Source: an uncultured archaeon
Lineage (GTDB): Archaea > Nanobdellota > Nanobdellia > Pacearchaeales > GW2011-AR1
DNA: 39,694 nt
Direction: 5' to 3'
NCBI GenBank assembly: GCA_903873955.1
Contig: CAIQQL010000142.1
Location: forward strand, 1 to 39,694
Below the pieces are notes generated by a model. The model worked only from the letters and a program-made list of their open reading frames with translations, searched no databases and was not told where the DNA came from. A program made the position numbers and the translations under genes. Positions 1 to 7,257 of this stretch are shown here, in pieces (position 1 is the stretch's first letter; every line of letters starts with the position of its first letter).

Positions 1-313
1 TGACAAAAAAACTTTTATTGAGATAGTAATTAAAAAATAGGGTGAAAATGATCAGGACTAAAGCTACAATAATCAGGGTTCTTCCTCTGCCCGGATGGAA
101 CTTTTCCTCATCTTTTTTCAAGGTAGAGAACACCAGAATCATATAGATGAGGCAGATGCCTGTGAATGAGGTGACAAGAAGATATCCTCCTACAAGATAC
201 AAAAGTATGCTCTCAAGATTGATGAGCCAAAAATAGGCAAAGATGATAAGGCCTGCACCGACAACTCCCCGTAGGAACCTGTCTATCTGTCCCTCATTTT
301 TTATTTTCCACAT
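1..313 (-). CDS. DUF2892-like small membrane protein, 3' end cut by window edge
   Basis: The frame opens with ATG at 313 and stays open for 104 codons to the window edge, so the C-terminus is missing. The first 65 residues match the DUF2892 (YgaP-type inner membrane) pattern: a start like MWKIKNEGQIDRFLRG, a first hydrophobic segment, then GGYLLVTSFTGICLIYMIL as the second. The usual family ends about here. This one continues through a charged KKDEEK loop into a third hydrophobic segment (about residues 84-95). A good SD (AAGGAGT, 323-329) precedes the ATG by 9 nt. It lies 35 bp downstream of tgt on the same strand and may be cotranscribed with it. Family assignment is by pattern; function is unknown. 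Confidence 0.65.
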   Translation of the reverse strand, partial: MWKIKNEGQIDRFLRGVVGAGLIIFAYFWLINLESILLYLVGGYLLVTSFTGICLIYMILVFSTLKKDEEKFHPGRGRTLIIVALVLIIFTLFFNYYLNKSFFV

Positions 314-348
314 CTTCTTATTTACTCCTTCGGATATATAACTTTTTG

Positions 349-1527
349 CTAGTTGTATAATTTAAAATTAGCCCTTGCCTTTTCATCGCTTCGGTCAAAA
401 ACCTTTTTGATTTTAGATTTATAGGCTGGGAAGGTTCCGTTTTTTATCGCTGCCCTTGCCCCTTCAAGCAGGCGGGTCAGGAAATAGATGTTATGGTAAC
501 TCACCAGGCGGTATCCATTCCCCTCCTCTTGGGTGATCTGGTACCTGAGGTACGCTCTAGAATAATGAGTACACGCAAGACACTTACACCCAGGCTCTAT
601 CGGTCTTTTGTCATTGACAAATTCTGCGTTGGTCAGCCGAACTTTCCCCTTGAAGGTGAACAACGTCCCTCTTCTGGCATTTTGTGTAGGGAACCTGGAA
701 TCAAACATGTCTACCCCTCGTGAAATGGCCTCTAGTATCTCCACAGGATGGCCTGCGCCCATCAGATAGACGATCTTATTTTCAGGGATGATTGATTTTT
801 GAACTTCAATACATCGGTATTCATCTTCCTTGGATTCACCTAATGCCAGACCTCCAAGGGAATATCCGTCAAAACCTATCGAGGTAAGCTCTTGCGCAGA
901 TTGTTTGCGAAGGTCACTATAAATCCCTCCTTGACAGATCCCGAAAAGAAGCTGCCGCTTATGGGGGGGCAACTTTGTTTGGAGTTTGGTATGGTGGATT
1001 CGGCAACGTTTTGCCCAGAGAGCCGTCTTCCGGACTGCTTCTTCAATTTGTGCTTTGCTGTGTTCAAGGAGAGGCATGCTGTCAAGGCACATGGCAATGT
1101 CAGCATCAATCGCGAGCTGATATTCCATATCTTTTTCAGGACTGATGAACACTTCTTCATTATTGAAAGGATTCCTGAATCTTACTCCTTTTTCAGTGGA
1201 CCCGATATAACATTTTTTCGAATACATCTGAAACCCTCCCGAGTCGGTGGCCGTGACGCCTGAATAGTTCATGAATGTCCTTAGTCCGCCCATCTTCTTG
1301 ATCAATTTTGCTCCCGGTTTCATGGAAAGGACAAACATATTTGAAATAGTCGCAGGTACGCCTATCGCCTCTAGATCCTTGGTTGAGAGATACTTTACTG
1401 AGGCCTTAGTGGCCACCGGCATGAAAAAAGGGGTTTCTATTGGGCCATGCTTTGTCTGAAGGATGCCGACCCGTGCTTTGGTTTTCTTGTCCTTATCGGT
1501 AATTTGGAATGCTTCTGTGTCCATCAT
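349..1527 (-). CDS. tgt: Bacterial/eukaryotic-type tRNA-guanine transglycosylase, no PUA domain
   Basis: Exchanges a guanine in tRNA for a 7-deazaguanine base. The 392 residues cover only the catalytic TIM barrel plus zinc site, the size of bacterial/eukaryotic queuine enzymes. Archaeosine enzymes are longer and carry C-terminal PUA-type domains. Visible landmarks: TDSGGFQ (Asp95, general base), Asp149 in CLDSM, GICQGG (Gln199), GGLALGE (225-231), the nucleophile Asp276 in GVDMFDSRFP, and the zinc ligands Cys314, Cys316, Cys319 and His345. The base pocket is unusual: Met151 sits where Zymomonas Tgt has Cys158 and eukaryotes have Val, and Leu229 sits where bacteria have Val and eukaryotes Gly. 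The gene begins MM (ATG at 1527 or 1524), with a TATA-like box about 25 bp upstream. I see no preQ1/queuine synthesis or transport gene nearby, so the substrate cannot be fixed from context. Confidence 0.92.
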   Translation of the reverse strand: MMDTEAFQITDKDKKTKARVGILQTKHGPIETPFFMPVATKASVKYLSTKDLEAIGVPATISNMFVLSMKPGAKLIKKMGGLRTFMNYSGVTATDSGGFQMYSKKCYIGSTEKGVRFRNPFNNEEVFISPEKDMEYQLAIDADIAMCLDSMPLLEHSKAQIEEAVRKTALWAKRCRIHHTKLQTKLPPHKRQLLFGICQGGIYSDLRKQSAQELTSIGFDGYSLGGLALGESKEDEYRCIEVQKSIIPENKIVYLMGAGHPVEILEAISRGVDMFDSRFPTQNARRGTLFTFKGKVRLTNAEFVNDKRPIEPGCKCLACTHYSRAYLRYQITQEEGNGYRLVSYHNIYFLTRLLEGARAAIKNGTFPAYKSKIKKVFDRSDEKARANFKLYN

Positions 1528-1545
1528 CGCTATGCAAGAATTCTT

Positions 1546-1556
1546 AATTTAAAAAC
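1546..1556 (-). promoter_or_regulatory. TATA-like box for tgt
   Basis: GTTTTTAAATT on the minus strand is centred about 25 bp before the paired ATG codons of tgt. No SD lies between, as expected for a leaderless transcript. Confidence 0.55.
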
Positions 1557-1581
1557 TAATCCTTTAAGTAGTCAGGGAAGG

Positions 1582-1590
1582 TTTTTTAAA
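1582..1590 (+). promoter_or_regulatory. TATA-like box for the COG1361 gene at 1612
   Basis: TTTTTTAAA is centred about 25 bp before the ATG at 1612, with no SD. It is back to back with the tgt promoter in an 84-bp divergent gap. Confidence 0.55.
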
Positions 1591-1611
1591 GTGTTAATTC
1601 TTTAAGTTTTC

Positions 1612-2541
1612 ATGTACTTTAAAAAGACTCTGGTATTTCTCGTCGTGGCATCCATGATGCTCCTGGGAATCATGGGAATTGCATCAGCACAATTAGACTT
1701 AGCAAGGACCGACAAGCTGAATTTTAATCATGTTATGGATATTTCTGGAATTTCTACAACTCCTGACTATTTGACCCCTGGTAAACCTGGCACTCTGCAA
1801 TTGACATTGAGGAATACCGGTGGTGAGATGTTAAAGGATGTCATCTTTAGGGTGAACTTTCCGGATAAGATTGCCCCCTCCAAGGGAATAGACTATTGGA
1901 AGACACAGATTATGTCATCAGGTGAAGCAAATACAATAACGCTCTCCTTGATTGTTCAGCCTGATGCAGGCGAGGGCGTATACAAGATTCCTTTCAGCGT
2001 GGATTATCTCAACTCTATTGGTGATGAACGGACTGAAAACGGCACGCTTAGCGTTTCTGTAGGCGGACGTCCAAATATGTTTGTTGAACTGAAAAGTGCA
2101 GATATCTATCAAGGCCATCCTTCAGGAACTGTAACGGTGAGGACGGTCAATAATAATCTGGCAAACGTGAAGTTTTTAACTGTTCAGTTAGGGACTTCTT
2201 CCCAGTATACGCTCTTAAGTTATCCGCGAGAATATGTGGGCGATTTGAAATCAGATGACACCCAAGAGACTGATTTCAAGATCCTGGTGCTCACAAATGA
2301 TCCAAAGGGCACCCTTCCTTCTTCCATCAGCCTTCCTGTGCAACTTGTCTACAAGGACTTTTTCAATCGCGACTTTGCTGATAATGTCACCTTGGTCCTT
2401 CCCATAAGAACGGCCGCTGAAATGGGCATCCAGCCGAGTTATGCAGTCTACTATGTGTTAGGCGTAGTGGTCATCATTCTGCTCTATATGATCTACAGGG
2501 AATACAAGAAGAGAAAAAAGAAACAGGCTCTGTATAAATAA
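1612..2541 (+). CDS. Membrane-anchored COG1361/NEW3-like surface protein
   Basis: A 309-residue protein with an N-terminal signal peptide (residues about 5-27, ending IASAQ). It has two or more beta-sandwich segments of the NEW3/CARDB type: the first contains LTPGKPGTLQLTLRNTGGE, a later one GGRPNMFVELKSAD. One C-terminal membrane span (YYVLGVVVIILLYMIY, about 280-296) ends in a very basic tail (YKKRKKKQ). The bulk should lie outside the membrane with a short cytoplasmic anchor. It is followed by another surface protein (2590) and an ABC exporter (4507), both on the same strand with their own TATA boxes. COG1361 proteins often neighbour transporters in archaea, so an accessory role in export is plausible but inferred. 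Confidence 0.75.
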   Translation: MYFKKTLVFLVVASMMLLGIMGIASAQLDLARTDKLNFNHVMDISGISTTPDYLTPGKPGTLQLTLRNTGGEMLKDVIFRVNFPDKIAPSKGIDYWKTQIMSSGEANTITLSLIVQPDAGEGVYKIPFSVDYLNSIGDERTENGTLSVSVGGRPNMFVELKSADIYQGHPSGTVTVRTVNNNLANVKFLTVQLGTSSQYTLLSYPREYVGDLKSDDTQETDFKILVLTNDPKGTLPSSISLPVQLVYKDFFNRDFADNVTLVLPIRTAAEMGIQPSYAVYYVLGVVVIILLYMIYREYKKRKKKQALYK

Positions 2542-2560
2542 TCGTCAAAACGACCAAATC

Positions 2561-2568
2561 TTTATAAA
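2561..2568 (+). promoter_or_regulatory. TATA-like box for the surface protein gene at 2590
   Basis: TTTATAAA is centred about 25 bp before the ATG at 2590. No SD is present. Confidence 0.55.
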
Positions 2569-2589
2569 CTTCTAATATTAAGAGAAAAT

Positions 2590-4368
2590 ATGAAAAAAAT
2601 AGGTTTAGGAATTCTTTTCATCCTCACCCTTGCGATTTTTGCAGTCGGAGTTCATGCAGAAGATGCAGTAGTTATCAATTCTAAAAATTGGCAGGATGTC
2701 TACAATGGGCTTGTCTATGCGAATATGCTAAAAAAGTCTGCAAGTTTTATCACTACATATGATCAGGGTATCGATCTGATCAATCTTCTTGATAAATCCA
2801 AGACAAACATCCTGCTCATCGAATCTTCAGACAACAAGGTAATCTATGACTATGGATCCAATCTGCGAAGTAAAGGTTTCACAGTGGAAACCTTGCAAGG
2901 CACAACAACCCAGATAAACCTGCAATTGGCAAAACGTTCGGGTGCGACAAGGTTTTTTGTCCTGGATGACGCGTTTGGCTACAATGCCATTGCAATTGGT
3001 GGATACTGTGTTGCTTCACAAAGCATGCCTATTTTTGCCAATAATAAGAATTATGGGGAAGTGAAATCGTTCTTGCAAACGGTTTCTAATCCAAGGGTGA
3101 CTTCATATGGGCGGGTTGATCGGGAAGTGAAGGCGACGATTGCTCCTTATTTGACAGAAACAATCAACAAAGGGAATAAGTTCTTGAATAACATTGAAGT
3201 TTTCAAAAAGCATCTTTCTCTATCCGGAAGGAACCAGATTGTCATGACTGATGGGGGTGTTATTGAGGCAGAGATCCTCTCAGGCATGGATCCTGTCATG
3301 CTCGTAGGCGAGACCGAAGTTCCTGCCGATGTCATTCAGATGATCAAAGACGCAAATATCAAGGTTGGAGTGGCAATCGGGACAAATATTTTCGGTAATG
3401 CCAAAACAATAAAGGACGCTACAGGCATAAAGACCTTGGTTAAGTTTGGCCAGGGTCGAAATCAGGTCGAGTATCCTCTGGATACCGTCGTGCTTCCTTC
3501 TTTTGAATATCTTTTAGATATCACCCATGTGGAATATAATCTCATCACGCAAAAGCTGACCCTTACTTTCTCTAATCCAAGTACAAGGAATTTCCTTATC
3601 TTCAAAGGAGATTATAACATCCTCTCTCAAGACAAATCTATTGCAACTACCGGCGATAATGACTCAGTCTATGTCTCCCAGGATGGCACTATCACCACGA
3701 CCTATGACAATATCAATCTTGTAGACTATGCCAATAAAGACCTGACCTTGCAGGCACAGGTGCTCATGGGTGAAGACACAGGGGCCCTTGAATATGTCCT
3801 TAAAAAAGATGTGCCAATCACTTTCTCAAAATTTGACGATAGCTCTGACATCCAGATTGTCTCAGCAAAATATAACCAGTATGCAAAACGCTTTGAGATC
3901 CAGATTAAAAATACGGGTTCAGTAGAAGTATATACCCGTGCACAGATAAATGATTTCCTCATTGCTGGAGAAAAAAACACGCTTTCTTCAACGGGCGATC
4001 CAGTCAAGCTCGCTCCTGGAGAAACCAAAGATATCAAGATTGTATCGCCTCAGGGATTGGAACAGTCCGACTTTGACGATAATCCTCTTATCCATGGCAA
4101 ATCCTATTATGGTCAACGTGCCGATGTCCTCATCAAATCTAAACTCTTTGACCTGAAGTATGATGTAGTCTCGGGCAGAGGGCTTTCAACAGGTATCCTT
4201 GGTGCCTTCTTGGGCGTCTTCGGGACTATGCAGTGGTATTATTGGGTGATTGTGTTCATCATCGTGATAGTCCTTATCTGGCTTATCCTCCTTTTATTAA
4301 GAAGACGTAAGAACGAGGGCTCGGGTTCTTCACGAGTTACTGGAAAAGTATCCTCAAATATATCCTAA
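2590..4368 (+). CDS. Secreted membrane-anchored protein with cell-wall-binding-repeat-2-like region
   Basis: A 592-residue surface protein. The signal peptide (about 1-24) ends VHAEDA. Residues about 27-300 resemble CWB_2 (PF04122) repeats: alternating hydrophobic strands and Ala/Gly-rich helices such as FFVLDDAFGYNAIAIGGYCV with a following GRVDREVKATI, and a second unit QIVMTDGGVIEAEILSG with PVMLVGETEVP. Residues about 300-530 look all-beta and include a NEW3-like piece (FEIQIKNTGSVEVY, later LAPGETKDIKI). A membrane span (WYYWVIVFIIVIVLIWLILLLL) near residue 550 is followed by RRRK and a short Ser-rich tail. CWB_2 modules bind cell-wall polymers in bacteria; the ligand in an archaeon is unknown. 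The CWB_2 call is by pattern only. Confidence 0.6.
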   Translation: MKKIGLGILFILTLAIFAVGVHAEDAVVINSKNWQDVYNGLVYANMLKKSASFITTYDQGIDLINLLDKSKTNILLIESSDNKVIYDYGSNLRSKGFTVETLQGTTTQINLQLAKRSGATRFFVLDDAFGYNAIAIGGYCVASQSMPIFANNKNYGEVKSFLQTVSNPRVTSYGRVDREVKATIAPYLTETINKGNKFLNNIEVFKKHLSLSGRNQIVMTDGGVIEAEILSGMDPVMLVGETEVPADVIQMIKDANIKVGVAIGTNIFGNAKTIKDATGIKTLVKFGQGRNQVEYPLDTVVLPSFEYLLDITHVEYNLITQKLTLTFSNPSTRNFLIFKGDYNILSQDKSIATTGDNDSVYVSQDGTITTTYDNINLVDYANKDLTLQAQVLMGEDTGALEYVLKKDVPITFSKFDDSSDIQIVSAKYNQYAKRFEIQIKNTGSVEVYTRAQINDFLIAGEKNTLSSTGDPVKLAPGETKDIKIVSPQGLEQSDFDDNPLIHGKSYYGQRADVLIKSKLFDLKYDVVSGRGLSTGILGAFLGVFGTMQWYYWVIVFIIVIVLIWLILLLLRRRKNEGSGSSRVTGKVSSNIS

Positions 4369-4433
4369 ACCTCCTTCTGTCAGTCATAACGGTCCAGGGT
4401 ATCTTTTTCTAAGGAATGAGGTCTGGAATGTTA

Positions 4434-4472
4434 TCACTTTTTATCAGGAAAAAAGTGAAACACTTAAATATA
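4434..4472 (+). promoter_or_regulatory. Inverted repeat and TATA-like box upstream of the ABC exporter
   Basis: TCACTTTTT (4434-4442) and AAAAAGTGA (4450-4458) form a perfect 9-bp inverted repeat with a 7-nt spacer. A second dyad overlaps its right arm: AAGTG (4453-4457) and CACTT (4461-4465). The TATA-like CTTAAATATAC follows at 4463-4473, before the ATG at 4507. The placement suits an operator at the transcription-factor entry site. A terminator for the upstream gene is an alternative. Confidence 0.35.
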
Positions 4473-4506
4473 CACTTTTCCAAAAAATATTGCAAGGTTA
4501 TCTGAA

Positions 4507-6297
4507 ATGACTTTTCCAATAATAAACATACTGAAGACTGAATGGGGCTATCTCGGAAAGAGAAAGAAACTCTTTGTTGGTTATATCCTCTTGTTTGTTC
4601 TGGCCGGGCTAGTGGAACTTTCGTTTCCTTATATTATTGGATCAGCTTTTAACTCCATTCAGAACACTATAACCTCTAGAGCTGAGCTTAATCAGCTTCT
4701 GTTTAAGATCGCGCTCTTGTTTTTTGTGATGTTGGTCTTCTGGATCCTGCATGGCACAGCAAGGGTCTTGGAGACGACAACCTCTTTTTATGTGAAAAAG
4801 AACTATATCAATGACAAACTGCGCATCATCTTCAAACTGCCAATCAAATGGCATAAGGATAACCATTCTGGGGATACCATTGACAAGATCAATCGGGCTT
4901 CTGGTGCATTGGAGGACTTCTCAGGTCAGATGACCTATAGGATCGCCTATGCGATTGTCAACTTTTTCGGGTCAATCCTCATTCTTTCTTTGATTGACTG
5001 GAAAATTGGGATCTTCACCTTGGTTTTTGCGATCTTCACCTTGTTTATTGTCTCACGTGTCGATCGGCGTCTTGAAGCGATCTACAAGGACCTAAACAAG
5101 TTCAGTAATGATTTCTCCACAGCATTTTTTGATTATGTCAGCAATGTGACGACCATCATCACACTCAGGCTGAGGAGAACAATCTCAGATGAACTGAACA
5201 GTAAACAAGCAGTCTCTTATAAAGCGTTCAAGAGCAGCACCATTATCAATGAGGCAAAATGGGGATTTGCCAGTCTTGCCATACAACTGATGACGGTGGT
5301 CGCATTGAGCTATCGGGCGTACACGGAATTCGGTCTTACGGGAGGCATCATGATCGGGACATTGTACATGCTTTATGGGTACCTGAAGAACATAGGTGAC
5401 ACTTACTATCAGTTTGCAGATCTTTATGGGCAGATTGTGAGATACAATGCCAGAATTGAGGGAGCATATGCGTTAGATGAAGAATATGCTAAGCTTGGAG
5501 AGGTGGAGACTGGGAATATGCCTCGCAACTGGAAGAGACTTGAGATGAGAAACCTCTCTTTTACATATGACAAGAATGGGAAATTTACGCATATCGATCA
5601 CATCAACTTCTCTTTCAACAAAGGCCAGAAGATAGCTTTGGTAGGGGAGAGCGGAAGCGGCAAGAGCACAATCCTCACCTTGATTAGGGGGTTATATCAA
5701 CCTCGATCAGGAGACATCTATTGTGATGGGAAACTTATGCCGCAAGGGATTGTGGATATCAAGGATAAAGTCACGCTTATCCCCCAAGAGCCCGAGATCT
5801 TCAACAACTCTTTCAAGTATAATATCACGATGAACCTGCGTGTGCATGAGCAGGACTTGAAAAAAGCTATTGAGATGGCCCAATTAAAACCTGTGATGGA
5901 AAAACTGCCCAAGGGACTTGATACGAGTGTCATGGAAAAAGGGGTCTCTCTTTCTGGTGGGGAAAAACAGCGGCTGGCTCTGGCAAGAGGCCTTCTTGCT
6001 GCAAGAAAAAGCGACATCATCCTTTTAGATGAGCCTACGAGCAGTGTAGACAGTTTGAATGAGTTGAAGATTCATGAGAATATCTTCCGGGATTTCAAAA
6101 ATAAGACGATCATCTCTTCTATACATCGTTTGCATCTGCTTGACAAGTTTGACTATATCTACCTGTTTTCACGAGGGAAGATCATCGGCCAAGGTACGTT
6201 TGAGCAGATGAAGAACAACCCTCATTTTAAGAGCATGTGGGTCAGGTATAACCGAGAGAAAAAAGAGGACAGGAAATTAGGGGAAAAAGAAAAATAG
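4507..6297 (+). CDS. Type I ABC exporter half-transporter, permease fused to ATPase
   Basis: A 596-residue MsbA/LmrA-like protein, presumably a homodimer. The membrane domain (about 20-310) shows the expected spans and a first coupling region (WHKDNHSGDTIDKINR). The nucleotide-binding domain (about 345-580) has every key element: Walker A GESGSGKST (about 380-388), Q-loop in IPQEPEIF, signature LSGGEKQRLALARGL (about 483-497), Walker B IILLDEPTSSVD (about 505-516), and the switch His in SIHRLH (about 540). It should hydrolyse ATP to export an unidentified lipid, peptide or small molecule. It follows two surface-protein genes on the same strand but has its own TATA box and palindrome. Nothing in the sequence fixes the substrate. 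Confidence 0.92.
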   Translation: MTFPIINILKTEWGYLGKRKKLFVGYILLFVLAGLVELSFPYIIGSAFNSIQNTITSRAELNQLLFKIALLFFVMLVFWILHGTARVLETTTSFYVKKNYINDKLRIIFKLPIKWHKDNHSGDTIDKINRASGALEDFSGQMTYRIAYAIVNFFGSILILSLIDWKIGIFTLVFAIFTLFIVSRVDRRLEAIYKDLNKFSNDFSTAFFDYVSNVTTIITLRLRRTISDELNSKQAVSYKAFKSSTIINEAKWGFASLAIQLMTVVALSYRAYTEFGLTGGIMIGTLYMLYGYLKNIGDTYYQFADLYGQIVRYNARIEGAYALDEEYAKLGEVETGNMPRNWKRLEMRNLSFTYDKNGKFTHIDHINFSFNKGQKIALVGESGSGKSTILTLIRGLYQPRSGDIYCDGKLMPQGIVDIKDKVTLIPQEPEIFNNSFKYNITMNLRVHEQDLKKAIEMAQLKPVMEKLPKGLDTSVMEKGVSLSGGEKQRLALARGLLAARKSDIILLDEPTSSVDSLNELKIHENIFRDFKNKTIISSIHRLHLLDKFDYIYLFSRGKIIGQGTFEQMKNNPHFKSMWVRYNREKKEDRKLGEKEK

Positions 6298-6333
6298 GCA
6301 GTGTTGTTAAATTCTCGGTAATATGTCCTGGGG

Positions 6334-6708
6334 CTAATGAAATGATTGGATTACCCTTTCAATGCCGCTGATAAGTTCCGCGCTGTTCCCATATGGTACC
6401 CATAAGGAAGACACTTTTTTTAATGAATTGGAGGGTTTTGCGTCTGCTTTGTAAAGAAAAGCGATGGGAATGCCCCGTGCATCTGCCCATCCTATCTCAA
6501 CACCCTGTGCAGTGGACTTCAGTGAAACTTCTGCCAACACAAGGTCAATTCTCCTTTCTAAGATGAGCGCTCTTGAATCATAGGGAGCATCGCTATGTTC
6601 ATGGGGAAAAATAAATCGATGTGTATGTGAGAAAGCGCTGGCCTGGATTGGGGCATACAACTCCTCCCGATAGTTCATATCCCTGGAATGGGTCACATAA
6701 ATCTGCAT
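6334..6708 (-). CDS. Nucleoside 2-deoxyribosyltransferase-like protein
   Basis: A 124-residue protein with the Rossmann-like layout of PF05014. It has an N-terminal strand (MQIYVTHSRD), an ILERRIDLVLAEVSLKS segment matching the family's Asp/Ser substrate-side region, and GVEIGWADARGIPIAFLY, where Glu71 matches the catalytic Glu. Characterised members transfer or hydrolyse deoxyribosyl groups of nucleosides; related folds cleave nucleotides such as NAD or 5'-dNMPs. The real substrate cannot be read here. It lies 34 bp downstream of a nucleotidyltransferase on the same strand and converges on the ABC exporter. No clear SD precedes the ATG, so it may depend on readthrough transcription from the upstream gene. 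Confidence 0.6.
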   Translation of the reverse strand: MQIYVTHSRDMNYREELYAPIQASAFSHTHRFIFPHEHSDAPYDSRALILERRIDLVLAEVSLKSTAQGVEIGWADARGIPIAFLYKADAKPSNSLKKVSSLWVPYGNSAELISGIERVIQSFH

Positions 6709-6742
6709 ATCCCTGCTTTGGGTTGCGCCTTCTTAAGGTTAT

Positions 6743-7255
6743 CTATGGCCTTTTGACTGGTGACAAACTGGCCACATCCTGCTTGTCCACTCTTCTTTGC
6801 AGTTTAGACTTGTAGGAAAGGAGCTTGTCCTTGGAGACTACGTGGAGGTTGACTCTCCCATATACTTTCTTCCTCGGGTTATTGACAAACGTTTTGAAAA
6901 AGATCCATCTGTTTTGGGATTTATCAAATATCCTGGTTTTTTCTATCCCGCACAGGTCTATCTCCTGACCTGAATACTTCAAGGTGATAAGATCCACCTG
7001 CCAGTTATGGTCATCATATCGTTTCAGTTTTGTTTTGGCATGGGCTTTAACTAGTTCTGAGACTCTGTCAAGGTATCTTTCTTCAATGCAGATGTCAATA
7101 TCTGCAAGTTCCCTGGTTGAACCATAGATGTTGGCAGCAAATCCTCCAAAGACGACATACGGAATCTTATGGCTTTTGAGAAGATGGTCAATCCAGACAA
7201 GGGCTTTTTTTGTGTCTCTTCTGGGTCTGTGAAGCGGTCGTTTTGCTTTTTTCAT
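6743..7255 (-). CDS. Small nucleotidyltransferase-fold protein, AbiEii/MNT-like
   Basis: A 170-residue nucleotidyltransferase of the polymerase-beta superfamily. The hallmark GG-x8-S-x5-D-x-D is present: VVFGGFAANIYGST (Gly37, Gly38, Ser46), then LADIDICI (Asp52, Asp54). A third carboxylate (Asp100 in EIDLCG) completes the metal site. The C-terminal VSKDKLLSYKSKLQRRVDKQD resembles the end of AbiEii-type or antitoxin-like NTases, where a Lys/Arg and Asp pattern recurs. No AbiEi-type or HEPN partner is visible. The start region reads TAGTGATG: the stop of the giant gene overlaps a possible GTG start at 7258, and ATG at 7255 is the alternative chosen here. Such tight spacing suggests translational coupling to a very long message. 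Substrate and role are unknown. Confidence 0.65.
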   Translation of the reverse strand: MKKAKRPLHRPRRDTKKALVWIDHLLKSHKIPYVVFGGFAANIYGSTRELADIDICIEERYLDRVSELVKAHAKTKLKRYDDHNWQVDLITLKYSGQEIDLCGIEKTRIFDKSQNRWIFFKTFVNNPRKKVYGRVNLHVVSKDKLLSYKSKLQRRVDKQDVASLSPVKRP

Positions 7256-7257
7256 CA

